DNA from: an uncultured Lachnospiraceae bacterium
Lineage (GTDB): Bacteria > Bacillota > Clostridia > Lachnospirales > Lachnospiraceae
NCBI GenBank assembly: GCA_949743325.1
Contig: CATJTQ010000081.1
Location: 62,001-126,000 of the forward strand
Length of the DNA stretch: 64,000 nucleotides
Direction of reading: 5' to 3'
Both the position numbers and the translations under genes were made by a program. Below are positions 33,612 through 42,723 of this stretch, one piece after another (the first letter of the stretch is position 1; the number at the start of each line of letters is the position of its first letter). Below the pieces are notes generated by a model, which saw only the letters and a program-made list of their open reading frames with translations, searched no databases and was not told where the DNA came from.

Positions 33612-34406
33612 ATGAAAATTGCTTTTATAGGGGAGCAAAAATGCAGTATAAGTAATATGTTAGCATTGGCGTTGACAATATATAGTGAAAGTAACAAGTC
33701 TATTCTTATCGTTGATGCAGGGTTCAGAAAAACAGATTTGGAAGATGCTTTTAGAGGAGATACAGGTTTTTTTCTAAGAGAAGAAGATTATTATGGAATA
33801 AGAGAAGGAATGGATTATTTTCTATATAGAATGAGAACTGGTCCATATAATTCTGTCTTTACAAAAGAAGGAGCGACATTTGTTACAGAAAGACTTGCTT
33901 TTATTAAGTCTGCTATAAAGGGGGATGAGTATCAGTATGAAAGCCAAATTAACCAGTTTATAGATAGGCTTTTAGATGAATGGGATAGGGAATTTGACTT
34001 GGTATTGGTAAAATGCGATAAGCTATTGTCTGATAATACAAAGGAAATTATAAATAGAAGTGATGTCTGTGTAGCTTGTTTTGCGCATGATTATATTATG
34101 AAGAGCAGTGAAGAATTGTATAAAATAAGTCAAAAGAAAATTTTTTATATTCTTGTGGGACAAGTTATTGGAAGCTGCAATGATGAGAGTAAGTTTTTAA
34201 TAAATATTTGCCGTGTCAATGAAAATAAAATAGGTTTGATACCATATAATCCTTATTTTGAAAAGAAGATAAGCGATGGCGGGATTTTGAAACTGTTTGT
34301 GGATAAAAAGGGACGCAAAGCATCTGTGGAGATTTTTTTAGAACAGATGAAATTGATTCTTCATAGATTTAGAAAATGGTTGGAGGAAATTGGAAATTAT
34401 GAATAG
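33612..34406 (+). CDS. ParA/MinD-like protein with a lost Walker A motif
   Basis: 264 residues. The opening strand and the later SILIVDAGFRKTDLEDAF match the deviant-Walker ATPase fold (ILLIDADLG in MinD/ParA). Where KGGxGKT should be it has GEQKCSISN, with no lysine in the right place, so ATP hydrolysis is unlikely. FDLVLVKCD and a C-terminal helix keep the fold outline. It overlaps the sigma-like gene by 8 nt and is probably co-translated with it. The function is unknown; FlhG/TadZ-type partner proteins are the nearest comparison. Confidence 0.65.
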   Translation: MKIAFIGEQKCSISNMLALALTIYSESNKSILIVDAGFRKTDLEDAFRGDTGFFLREEDYYGIREGMDYFLYRMRTGPYNSVFTKEGATFVTERLAFIKSAIKGDEYQYESQINQFIDRLLDEWDREFDLVLVKCDKLLSDNTKEIINRSDVCVACFAHDYIMKSSEELYKISQKKIFYILVGQVIGSCNDESKFLINICRVNENKIGLIPYNPYFEKKISDGGILKLFVDKKGRKASVEIFLEQMKLILHRFRKWLEEIGNYE

Positions 34407-35142
34407 TCAGGAAAAATTTATTAATATGATTGAGGATGTTACAACACTGGCAAAGTTAAATAACAGAGAAGTTACCAAAGAGTTTTTGAAAGACTATTTT
34501 AGAGATCTCAATTTAAATGATATACAGATGAATCATGTTTATAACTATATGGCACAGCATAATATTAAAGTTATAGGTTGTGAGAAGTCGTTGACTAAAA
34601 TAGATAAGCAAAAAGATATCTATAAAGAGAAGGATGAGGCAGAGAGCGAGTATCTAAATATTTATCTAAATGAAGTAGAAGAAGCAGATGCCCAACATAT
34701 TTCAATGTCGGATTTTAATAAAATGTATGACGGAGATAAAGCTTCTAAAGATAAAATTGTAAATGCCTATCTTTCTAAAGTTATATCATTTGCACAAGAA
34801 TATCGCTCGCAGGGACTCTCACAAAGCGATTTAATACAGGAGGGAAACATAGGGCTTTTGATTGGTTTGGAAAAATTGCAGGGAACTGAAAATATTAAAA
34901 CAATTGAAAATATTCTTAATGATAGTATAAGAATGGCAATGATTCATTCAATTGATGAGTTATCTGAACATCGTAAAACTAACAGAAATATTATAAAAAG
35001 AGCTGATAAGATTAAAGAAAAAGCTGAAGAGCTCGCCGATACGATGAATGATAAAATGACTATGGAAGAGATGGCAGAGTATATGGATATGGACTTATCA
35101 GAATTGGAAGATATTCTGCGTATTACAGGAGAAGAGTTATAG
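34399..35142 (+). CDS. Sigma-70-like protein lacking region 4
   Basis: 247 residues. The N-terminal 60 resemble sigma region 1.1 (EFLKDYFRDLNLNDIQMNHVY). A region-2 segment follows at about 105-160 with VISFAQEYRSQGLSQSDLIQEGNIGLLIGLEKLQG, the core-binding helix motif, and a region-3-like end (MTMEEMAEYMDMDLSELEDIL). It stops there, without the region 4 helix-turn-helix needed for -35 recognition. Start ATG 34399, with GGAGG 12 nt upstream inside the previous gene. It may be a reduced sigma factor, an anti- or co-sigma, or a core-binding regulator. Confidence 0.72.
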   Translation: MNSQEKFINMIEDVTTLAKLNNREVTKEFLKDYFRDLNLNDIQMNHVYNYMAQHNIKVIGCEKSLTKIDKQKDIYKEKDEAESEYLNIYLNEVEEADAQHISMSDFNKMYDGDKASKDKIVNAYLSKVISFAQEYRSQGLSQSDLIQEGNIGLLIGLEKLQGTENIKTIENILNDSIRMAMIHSIDELSEHRKTNRNIIKRADKIKEKAEELADTMNDKMTMEEMAEYMDMDLSELEDILRITGEEL

Positions 35143-35194
35143 TGTTTTTTTCAGCAGCTTGCAGCGATGGATTAGACTTTAGAGAAAAAATAGA

Positions 35195-35223
35195 TTGAAT
35201 ATTATGATAATTTATAGTATAAT
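35195..35223 (+). promoter_or_regulatory. Promoter of the SEC-C gene
   Basis: TTGAAT (35195-35200), 17-bp spacer, TATAAT (35218-35223). Confidence 0.7.
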
Positions 35224-35284
35224 AAAAAAGATATGGCATAATTATGCAAATTATGAAGATACAGATAAAGGATGGTAATGAAAA

Positions 35285-35785
35285 ATGACTTTATTAGAGA
35301 CATGGAGAAATACAGCTTATTCACAAGAGCTTACACAGAAGCAGAGTGATGAATTATGGGCGGATTATTTTGTTAAAGAGAAAGCAATCTATGAAATCAT
35401 ATTATCTGAACCAGATACAGTTGTAAAGGGAACTGTAAAAGAGCTTGCAGAAAAGTTTGATGTTGAGCTTATGATGATGGTAGGATTTCTTGATGGAATA
35501 GATGAGAGCTTAAAAGAGCCAAATCCTATAGAGGAGATGGATGAAAATACAACTGTTAATCTTGGATTTGACAAGGAGAAATTATATTATAACATGGTTG
35601 CAGCTAAGGCTGACTGGTTATATGAACTTCCAATGTGGAATAATCTTTTGTCAGCAGATCGTAGAAAAGAGTTGTACAAGCAGCAGAAAGCATCAGGTAC
35701 AGTTCGGAAGGATAAGAAAGTAGGCAGAAATGATCCATGTCCTTGCGGAAGCGGGTTAAAATATAAAAGGTGTTGCGGAAAATAA
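35285..35785 (+). CDS. SEC-C motif protein
   Basis: 166 residues. The C-terminal 20 carry the SEC-C zinc motif ([18 protein letters not shown]), as in SecA tails, which binds ribosomes or SecB-like partners. The N-terminal 140 residues form an acidic helical domain of unknown role. Such small SEC-C proteins are common and of unclear function. A long bidirectional terminator follows, so it is monocistronic. Confidence 0.88.
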   Translation: MTLLETWRNTAYSQELTQKQSDELWADYFVKEKAIYEIILSEPDTVVKGTVKELAEKFDVELMMMVGFLDGIDESLKEPNPIEEMDENTTVNLGFDKEKLYYNMVAAKADWLYELPMWNNLLSADRRKELYKQQKASGTVRKDKKVGRNDPCPCGSGLKYKRCCGK

Positions 35786-35801
35786 TTTAAAATTATATAA
35801 C

Positions 35802-35854
35802 AAAATCCCCATAAGAAATATATTTTTACAAATATTATTTCTTATGGGGATTTT
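35802..35854. terminator. Long bidirectional terminator
   Basis: 19-bp perfect stem: 35802-35820 (AAAATCCCCATAAGAAATA) pairs with 35836-35854, loop 15 nt. T-runs at both ends serve the SEC-C gene and the convergent kinase gene. Confidence 0.92.
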
Positions 35855-35869
35855 ATAATGTATTAAAAA

Positions 35870-38074
35870 TTAATTAAGGCAATCAAGAAATCTTTTATAA
35901 CCTTGTATTAGAAATGGCAGATTTTTTTTAAGAAAATCAATATTATCATTTTGAGCTGCTTTTTCATGTGCATTTCCTAATTTTACAAGTTTTTTCATTC
36001 CGAATTTTCCTGCAGAATCAGTTAAGTTTGTTAGATACATTAAATATAATGAAATATTATTATGAACGAGTGAATGTTCAAGCAATCCCAAAATTTCAGG
36101 TGCATTTATAGAAAATTTATGAAGTTCTGATAATAGTTCTTCAAGGGATTTAAAATTTGATAGTGCCTCCTGATCATCCATTCCATCAATGTTGGGCAGT
36201 ATTCCTCCAAAAGGTTTATCATTGTCCGTTTCGATAAAATTCTTTTCTTTTATCAGCTCACTTGGCAGTAATTTTCTTAAAATAGAATCTAACAATGAAA
36301 TATCAATTGGTTTTGGAATATATTCTGCGAATCCTTGTTCAATAAATTCTTGTCTGTTGCCGCTGCTTACATTTGCAGTTAGTATAATAATTGGAACAGT
36401 CTGGAAATATGTTCCGTTCATTTTACGGATATTATTCATAGTATCAATGCCATCCATATCAGGCATAATATGATCCATAAAAATTAAGTCATAAATGTTC
36501 TGTCTTACTAATTCAAGACATTCCTCACCGCTTACAGCAGTTGTAACGTTGACTTTGTAAAGCTGCAACAGTCCTTTGGCTATCTCTCTGTTAAGGCGAT
36601 TATCGTCTACAATAAGAATATTAGCGTTTTCAGCAGTAAAAGTTTCTGTGAATTTTGCTGTTTTGTATGAATAGGAAGTATTTTTCTTGGCATCTTTTAT
36701 AGATACTAAATCATGAATTTTCTGGGGTATACGAAATGAAAATGTACTGCCTTCGCCAAAAGTACTTTCAGCTGTTATTTCCCCATCCATTAAAGAAAGT
36801 ATACGTTTACATAATGCAAGACTCAATGATGCATTTTCTTCTTCTGTGCTGCGCCGAGTGTTAAAAGTCTGTATGTTATCAAATATTTTGGATAGGTCCT
36901 CATTTCTTATGCCTATGCCAGTATCAATAACTGATATACATAGTTCAATATAGTTGTTTGCTGCTGGTCTGTAATTAACTTTTAACTTAATTGAGCCTTT
37001 GTGTGTAAAACGAGTCGCATTTCTTAATAAATTAATTAAAACCTGACGTATTTTTGTTGCGTCACCAATCAGTTTTGAAGGAATTGCGTCATCAATAACA
37101 AACTCTAAACGGATATTTTTCTCTTTTGCCTGTGCGGTCACAATATTTAAAGCTTCAAGAGCAATTTCATTAATTGCATATGGTGCTTCAATAATTTGAT
37201 ATTTACCAGAATCGACATTAAAGTAGTCCAAAAGATCATTAAATACGTTAAACAGTTGGATGCTGGCAGTTTTTATATTGACTGCTTTTTCTTTTGCTGA
37301 AGGAGATAAATTTTCTTTTAACAGCAATTCACAGAGACCAATAACAGAGTGCAGAGGTGTACGCACTTCATGAGAGACATTTGCAAGAAATACGCTGTTT
37401 TTCTTTTCTGCAATTTCAAGTGCAGTCCTAGTACTCATAGCCTCTTTTGCAGCTAGTTCAAGCTGCCTGTTTTCAAGTTCAAGATTATCTAAAATTCTTT
37501 CGCGGTTATAAATATGCTCTCTTCCATAAACTATTGAGCCTGTACGTTCTTTTTGAGCTTTTTCAATAGAAACTCTTAGCACATCAATAATTTCAGAAAG
37601 ACTTTCAGAATCTTCAGGGCATAGAAGGCTGCTTATTGTGACAGTCATTTTTTCTTTCTTATCTTTAATTGTCCATGGCATATTAAAAATACTCACAATT
37701 TCATCAATAATCGGTCCAGTGCCGGTTGTCTTTTGAGTATTGTCAAATATCAGTACAAAATTCATGTTATTGTAACTGTATATTTCATTTGACGGAAAAA
37801 TCTTAGAGAAAAAATCTTCTATATTTTGAAGAAGCACAGATGTGTGCTTGTCACCATATTTTTCAATTATTTCGTTATATTGATCTATAGAAACAGCTAT
37901 GATTATAAAATGTTTTTTATTGTATAGATATTCGTCTAATTTATTAATAAATTCATTTCTATCATTATTGACAGATGTCAGGCTTTTTTTTCTATTGATG
38001 ATAATATGAAATAAAAGTGCAGAAATTATTGCTGTGAGACTTATTATGATACACACTAAAAGTATTATGACCAT
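35870..38074 (-). CDS. Hybrid sensor histidine kinase
   Basis: 734 residues. One N-terminal membrane helix (about 3-26). A GGDEF-like domain (about 55-185) has lost its motif (YNNMNFV in place of GGDEF). HisKA follows with His235 in FLANVSHEVRTPLH, HATPase_c with RQVLINLLRNATRF and DTGIGI, and a receiver domain with Asp534 in IFMDHIMPDMDG and Lys in PKPID. The last 95 residues look like an Hpt bundle but have TNLTDSAGKFG where the phospho-His motif (HTLKGSA) should be. A phosphorelay to an outside Hpt or a self-contained switch is possible. The ATG follows a GAAAGGGG SD. Confidence 0.88.
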   Translation of the reverse strand: MVIILLVCIIISLTAIISALLFHIIINRKKSLTSVNNDRNEFINKLDEYLYNKKHFIIIAVSIDQYNEIIEKYGDKHTSVLLQNIEDFFSKIFPSNEIYSYNNMNFVLIFDNTQKTTGTGPIIDEIVSIFNMPWTIKDKKEKMTVTISSLLCPEDSESLSEIIDVLRVSIEKAQKERTGSIVYGREHIYNRERILDNLELENRQLELAAKEAMSTRTALEIAEKKNSVFLANVSHEVRTPLHSVIGLCELLLKENLSPSAKEKAVNIKTASIQLFNVFNDLLDYFNVDSGKYQIIEAPYAINEIALEALNIVTAQAKEKNIRLEFVIDDAIPSKLIGDATKIRQVLINLLRNATRFTHKGSIKLKVNYRPAANNYIELCISVIDTGIGIRNEDLSKIFDNIQTFNTRRSTEEENASLSLALCKRILSLMDGEITAESTFGEGSTFSFRIPQKIHDLVSIKDAKKNTSYSYKTAKFTETFTAENANILIVDDNRLNREIAKGLLQLYKVNVTTAVSGEECLELVRQNIYDLIFMDHIMPDMDGIDTMNNIRKMNGTYFQTVPIIILTANVSSGNRQEFIEQGFAEYIPKPIDISLLDSILRKLLPSELIKEKNFIETDNDKPFGGILPNIDGMDDQEALSNFKSLEELLSELHKFSINAPEILGLLEHSLVHNNISLYLMYLTNLTDSAGKFGMKKLVKLGNAHEKAAQNDNIDFLKKNLPFLIQGYKRFLDCLN

Positions 38075-38238
38075 ATAATTATACCCCTTTCAGTATTTCA
38101 AAAAGACAGTATAAAGCTGTTTCTTTTTATAATATCATAATATATAAAAAATGGAAATAGGCAATTGAAAAAAGTATATTTATATTAGTTTAAGAAATAA
38201 TAAAAAGGATTAAATATGTCGTAAAAAAGGAGAATAAT

Positions 38239-38925
38239 ATGGAAAATAATAATTCTGATGAAAAAAATACTCAATGTCTGCTGGATGCTGGCGATGAGGG
38301 TCATAAAATTCATCTGCTCACAATAATAGGCGAGGTTGAGGGACATGAGAAACTGCCTTCTAACAATAAAAGTACAAACTATGAAAGTGTTTTGCCAACA
38401 CTGGCGTCTATAGAAGAGAATGGAGAAGTTGATGGAATGTTAGTGCTGATTAACACTGTCGGGGGTGATGTAGAGAGCGGTTTGGCTATTGCGGAAATGA
38501 TTGCGTCACTCAGTAAACCGACAGTTTCGCTTGTGCTTGGAGGAAGTCATTCTATCGGTGTTCCGCTTGCCGTTTCCACAGATTATTCATTTATAGTTCC
38601 AAGCGCTACAATGATGATACATCCGGTTAGAATCAATGGTCTTGTAATTGGTGTAAACCAAACATATAAGATGATGGAAAGAACTCAGGAGAGGATAGTA
38701 CAGTTTGTCTCTGACCATTCAAATATAACGAAGAAAAGAATGGAAAAACTTATGTTGGACACTTCCCAGCTTGTAAAAGATGTAGGAACGATACTTTGTG
38801 GACAAGAAGCAGTAAAAGAAGGACTAATAAATGAGGTTGGAGGTATAAGTGAAGCAATAAGAAAACTCCATATATTAATAGAAGAAGAAAGGGAAGCTAA
38901 AAAGGAAAAAGAGCATAAAAATTAA
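38239..38925 (+). CDS. ClpP-fold protease, TepA-like
   Basis: 228 residues of the ClpP/crotonase fold. LINTVGGDVESGLAIAEMI, the serine in GGSHSIGVPLA, and the histidine in MMIHPVRI are the TepA (translocation-enhancing peptidase) pattern. It has no signal peptide and so is cytosolic. TepA in Bacillus helps clear signal peptides. Start ATG 38239 follows AAAAGGAG. The PurO gene downstream has its own promoter. Confidence 0.85.
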   Translation: MENNNSDEKNTQCLLDAGDEGHKIHLLTIIGEVEGHEKLPSNNKSTNYESVLPTLASIEENGEVDGMLVLINTVGGDVESGLAIAEMIASLSKPTVSLVLGGSHSIGVPLAVSTDYSFIVPSATMMIHPVRINGLVIGVNQTYKMMERTQERIVQFVSDHSNITKKRMEKLMLDTSQLVKDVGTILCGQEAVKEGLINEVGGISEAIRKLHILIEEEREAKKEKEHKN

Positions 38926-38935
38926 ATATAATGTA

Positions 38936-38964
38936 TTGTCAAATATTGCCCTATTTGTTAAAAT
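38936..38964 (+). promoter_or_regulatory. Promoter of the purO operon
   Basis: TTGTCA (38936-38941), 17-bp spacer, TAAAAT (38959-38964), with a TG one base before the -10 (extended). It overlaps the end of no gene. Confidence 0.6.
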
Positions 38965-39008
38965 AAAAAGAAGTTGTTGCAAAATAATACCAAATAAGGA
39001 GAATTTTG

Positions 39009-39722
39009 ATGAAGAAACTGGATTTAGAAGAGAAATTAAGACACAATTCATATCCTGGAAGAGGAATAATAATTGGAAAGTCCTGCAATGGAAAGTATGC
39101 AGTGACAGCCTATTTTATCATGGGAAGAAGTGAAAACAGCCGTAATCGTATCTTTGTTGAGGATGGTGAAGGAATTCGAACTCAGGCTTTTGATCCTTCA
39201 AAACTGACAGATCCAAGTTTAATTATTTATTCACCAGTACGTGTGCTTGGCAATAAGACGATTGTGACCAATGGAGATCAGACAGATACTATATATGATC
39301 TGATGAAGGATGGAAAAACATTTGAACAGTCTCTTAGAACAAGGACATTTGAACCAGATCCTCCAAATTATACTCCTCGTATCTCAGGAATACTTGAAAT
39401 TGATAATGGAAAATTTGATTACTCAATGTCAATATTAAAGAGTAATAATGGCTGTCCTGATTCCTGCTGCCGCTATACATTTTCGTATGAAACACCAGCT
39501 TCAGGAGAAGGTCATTTTATACACACTTATATGGGTGACGGCAGTCCGCTTCCTAGTTTTGACGGCGAGCCGGAATTAATTGAGATTCCTGATGATATGG
39601 GAGCTTTTGCAGACTTACTTTGGAGTAGTTTGAATGAAGAAAATAAAGTTTCATTATTTGTCAGATATATAGAATTGGAAAATGGTGCAGTAAATTCGAA
39701 AATCATCAATAAGAATAAGTAA
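39009..39722 (+). CDS. purO: IMP cyclohydrolase (PurO-like)
   Basis: 237 residues of the archaeal-type IMP cyclohydrolase family (NTN-hydrolase fold). The N-terminal NSYPGRGIIIGKS, FIMGRSENSRNRIF and VRVLGNKTIVTNGDQTD are characteristic. It closes FAICAR to IMP, the last step of purine synthesis. The next gene encodes the previous step, so PurH is replaced by two proteins. Start ATG 39009 is 6 nt after AAGGAG. Confidence 0.9.
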   Translation: MKKLDLEEKLRHNSYPGRGIIIGKSCNGKYAVTAYFIMGRSENSRNRIFVEDGEGIRTQAFDPSKLTDPSLIIYSPVRVLGNKTIVTNGDQTDTIYDLMKDGKTFEQSLRTRTFEPDPPNYTPRISGILEIDNGKFDYSMSILKSNNGCPDSCCRYTFSYETPASGEGHFIHTYMGDGSPLPSFDGEPELIEIPDDMGAFADLLWSSLNEENKVSLFVRYIELENGAVNSKIINKNK

Positions 39723-39739
39723 GATAAGGAGAACTAACG

Positions 39740-40915
39740 ATGAGAGAACTTGAATTAAAATATGGTTGCAATCCTAACCAAAAGCCGTCAAAAATATTTA
39801 TGAATAATGGTGAACTTCCTATCAATGTTTTGAATGGTAAACCTGGATATATCAATTTTCTTGATGCCTTTAATGGCTGGCAGCTTGTGAGTGAGCTGAA
39901 AAAGGCTGCGGGACTTCCTGCTGCAACTTCATTTAAACATGTCTCTCCTGCCGGTGCTGCGGTTGGAATTGATTTGACAGACCTTGAGAAAAAAATTTAC
40001 TGGGTAGACGATTATTCCAAATTATCTCCATTGTCATGTGCATATGCTAGAGCTAGAGGTGCTGACAGAATGTCGTCATTTGGAGATTTTATTGCTTTGT
40101 CAGATGTATGCGATACAGACACAGCAAATTTAATTAAAAGAGAGGTTTCAGATGGGGTAATTGCTCCAGGATTTGAACCTGAAGCTTTGGAGATTCTTAA
40201 AGCTAAAAAGAAAGGAAACTACAATATTATTCAGATTGATCCTGAATATGTGCCTGCTTCTGTTGAACATAAGGAAGTATTTGGAATAACATTTGAGCAG
40301 GGAAGGAATGATCTTGTAATTGATGAAAAGCTGCTAACAGAAATGGTAACTGACAATAAAGAGATTCCGAACGATGCAAAAATTGATTTAATAATAGCTC
40401 TTATAACACTTAAATATACACAGTCCAATTCAGTTTGTTACGCTAAAGGCGGTCAGGCTATAGGAATAGGCGCAGGTCAGCAGTCCAGAATACATTGTAC
40501 AAGACTTGCCGGGAACAAGGCAGATAATTGGTTTTTGCGCCAGAATGAAAAAGTTTTAAATCTTCCATTTCTCGACACAATTAAGAGAGCTGACAGAGAC
40601 AATGCCATCGATGTATATATAAGTGATGATTACATGGATGTACTGGCAGACGGAGAGTGGCAGAAAATTTTTAAGACAAAGCCTCAAGTATTTACAAGGG
40701 AAGAGAGAAGAATGTGGCTTGATAAAATGAATGGTGTTTCACTGGCATCAGATGCGTTTTTTCCATTTGGAGATAATATAGAGAGAGCACACAGAAGCGG
40801 AGTTGAATATATAGCTCAGCCAGGGGGATCAATTCGTGATGACCATGTAATATCTACATGTAATAAATATAATATAGCTATGTGTTTTACAGGAATACGG
40901 TTGTTCCATCATTAA
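39740..40915 (+). CDS. AICAR transformylase (stand-alone PurH-C domain)
   Basis: 391 residues matching only the transformylase half of PurH. The TSFKHVSPAGAAVG segment carries the catalytic Lys-His pair, LSPLSCAYARARGADRMSSFGDF and FFPFGDNIERAHRSGVEYIAQPGGSI complete the folate/AICAR site. It transfers a formyl group from 10-formyl-THF to AICAR. The IMP cyclohydrolase half is absent and is supplied by purO 17 nt upstream. Confidence 0.93.
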   Translation: MRELELKYGCNPNQKPSKIFMNNGELPINVLNGKPGYINFLDAFNGWQLVSELKKAAGLPAATSFKHVSPAGAAVGIDLTDLEKKIYWVDDYSKLSPLSCAYARARGADRMSSFGDFIALSDVCDTDTANLIKREVSDGVIAPGFEPEALEILKAKKKGNYNIIQIDPEYVPASVEHKEVFGITFEQGRNDLVIDEKLLTEMVTDNKEIPNDAKIDLIIALITLKYTQSNSVCYAKGGQAIGIGAGQQSRIHCTRLAGNKADNWFLRQNEKVLNLPFLDTIKRADRDNAIDVYISDDYMDVLADGEWQKIFKTKPQVFTREERRMWLDKMNGVSLASDAFFPFGDNIERAHRSGVEYIAQPGGSIRDDHVISTCNKYNIAMCFTGIRLFHH

Positions 40916-41034
40916 TATTTATTTAGATGCATATTTAAACATTTATAAACCGCAAAACTTTTTTAGTGATCTGTGCAGGGGTATGAATTACGGAATGCCC
41001 TTGGGTATATATTGTGATACAAAGGTAAAAAATT

Positions 41035-41064
41035 GTAATACCTCTTTCGAAATTGGCATACATT
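41035..41064 (+). promoter_or_regulatory. Sigma-E-like promoter of spoIVA
   Basis: A GTAATACC -35 and CATACATT -10 (41057-41064), 14 bp apart, resemble the mother-cell sigma-E consensus (CATACAnT -10). In Bacillus spoIVA is a sigma-E gene. Confidence 0.45.
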
Positions 41065-41095
41065 GTAGTAGCGAAAAGTAAAAAGGGGTATTTTT

Positions 41096-42559
41096 ATGAA
41101 CATTTATAAAGAAATTGAGGAAAGGATGAATGGGGAAATCTATATTGGTGTTGTAGGTCCTGTCAGAACAGGCAAATCCACATTTATCAAGCGTTTTATG
41201 GAACAGTTAGTTATACCTAATATGGCTGACGATTATGCAAAGGCAAGAGCAAAGGATGAACTTCCACTGTCCGCAGATGGAAAAATGGTTACAACAACAG
41301 AACCTAAGTTTATTCCTAAAGATGAAGCACAGATTGATCTTGGAGATGATGTCAGGCTTGCGGTACGTCTTATTGACTGTGTGGGATTTATGGTTAAGGG
41401 TGCTTTTTCTGGAGAAGATAATAATACAGAGAGAATGGTTAAGACTCCTTGGCAGAATGAAGAGATGCCTTTTTCAAAAGCAGCTGAGATAGGTACTAAG
41501 AAAGTAATTGAAGAACATGCAGGTATCGGTATTGTAGTAACTACAGATGGAAGTATTGGTGCACTGGAGCGAGAAAATTACGCGGAGGCAGAAGAAAAGA
41601 CGATAAATGAATTAGAAAGACATAAAAAGCCATACATAATTCTTCTTAATACTAAAAATCCATATGCCGACGAGGCAAAAGAGCTTTCAAAAGAGTTGTC
41701 AGAGAAATATATGAAGCCAGTCGTTCCGGTCAACTGTATGCAGCTTAAAAAAGAAGATATACATAAAATTTTAGAAGAAATTTTATATGAATTTCCTCTT
41801 GATAGGCTTGAAATATTCATGCCAAAATGGATTGAGATGATGTCAAGAAAACATCCTTTAAAATCTGCGATTATTGACTATGCTAAACAGTTAATTGAAA
41901 GGATGCCTACAATACGTCAGGCAGATAAGAAAAATCTGGATATTGAGAATCAATATATAGAACAATCAAAAATTGATAAAATAGATTTGTCAAAAGGCTG
42001 TGTAAAAATCAGTCTGGATGTTGATGATTCATATTATTATGAAATGCTAAGCCAGATGACGGGAATGGAAATTAAAAGCGAATATGATTTGTTTTTTAAT
42101 ATAAAAGAACTTGCAGAAAAGAAAAAAGAATATGAAAAAGTAGAAGAAGCTATAATATCAGTAAGACAAAAGGGATATGGTGTTGTAACTCCGGTAAAAG
42201 AAGAGATTAAACTTGAAGATCCCGTTGTCATAAGACATGGAAATAAATTTGGAGTAAAAATTAAAGCGTTGAGTCCTTCAATTCATTTTATACGTGCTAA
42301 TATAGAGACAGAGATAGCGCCTATAGTAGGAAGTGAAGAACAAGCTACAGATTTAATTGCATATATAAAAGAAAACAGTAAAACAAAAGAAGGAATATGG
42401 GAGACAAATATATTTGGAAAATCAATAGAGCAGCTTGTAGAAGACGGAATCAGAAATAAAATTGCGATAATGGGAGAAGAGAGCCAGCTTAAACTGCAGG
42501 ATACAATGCAGAAAATAGTTAATGACAGCAATGGCGGCCTAGTTTGCATAATAATATAA
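41096..42559 (+). CDS. spoIVA: Stage IV sporulation protein A
   Basis: 487-residue ATPase that polymerises on the forespore surface and anchors the spore coat in the mother cell. Walker A VGPVRTGKSTF near 20-30, DCVGFMVKGAFSGEDN near 98, TTDGSIGALERENY and NTKNPYADEAKELS are hallmark SpoIVA segments; the length matches the family. Its presence says the lineage forms endospores or recently did. AAAAGGGG precedes the ATG. A GC-rich repeat follows the gene. Confidence 0.97.
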   Translation: MNIYKEIEERMNGEIYIGVVGPVRTGKSTFIKRFMEQLVIPNMADDYAKARAKDELPLSADGKMVTTTEPKFIPKDEAQIDLGDDVRLAVRLIDCVGFMVKGAFSGEDNNTERMVKTPWQNEEMPFSKAAEIGTKKVIEEHAGIGIVVTTDGSIGALERENYAEAEEKTINELERHKKPYIILLNTKNPYADEAKELSKELSEKYMKPVVPVNCMQLKKEDIHKILEEILYEFPLDRLEIFMPKWIEMMSRKHPLKSAIIDYAKQLIERMPTIRQADKKNLDIENQYIEQSKIDKIDLSKGCVKISLDVDDSYYYEMLSQMTGMEIKSEYDLFFNIKELAEKKKEYEKVEEAIISVRQKGYGVVTPVKEEIKLEDPVVIRHGNKFGVKIKALSPSIHFIRANIETEIAPIVGSEEQATDLIAYIKENSKTKEGIWETNIFGKSIEQLVEDGIRNKIAIMGEESQLKLQDTMQKIVNDSNGGLVCIII

Positions 42560-42566
42560 TATTCTT

Positions 42567-42695
42567 CTACAGTTCATCCTGCCGAAACCTGCATGAGTTT
42601 GCCCATGCAGGTTTCGGCAGAGGGAACGCCCGCGAATGAGCAAAAGGAGCAGCGAAGCTGCGGGGAGCGCTAAAGAGCGGGAGTATGAACTGTAG
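42567..42695. repeat. GC-rich structured repeat element A
   Basis: CTACAGTTCAT (42567-42577) and ATGAACTGTAG (42685-42695) are exact 11-bp terminal inverted repeats. Inside lie a 17-bp perfect hairpin (42579-42595 with 42604-42620), and a nested stem in which CCCGC (42629-42633) pairs with GCGGG (42677-42681) around GCAGC-GAA-GCTGC (42649-42661). It is far more GC-rich than its surroundings. It could act as a transcript element between spoIVA and pnp, or be a non-autonomous mobile repeat. Confidence 0.75.
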
Positions 42696-42723
42696 AGAAA
42701 AGTGAGAACAAGGAGGAAAATAA

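Noticed and set aside
34399-35142. Naming the sigma-like gene fliA
   Set aside because: It lacks region 4 and no flagellar gene is in the window; only order resembles flhG-fliA.
38936-39133. 65-codon frame beginning before purO
   Set aside because: It overlaps purO in another frame, has no SD and starts within the purO promoter.
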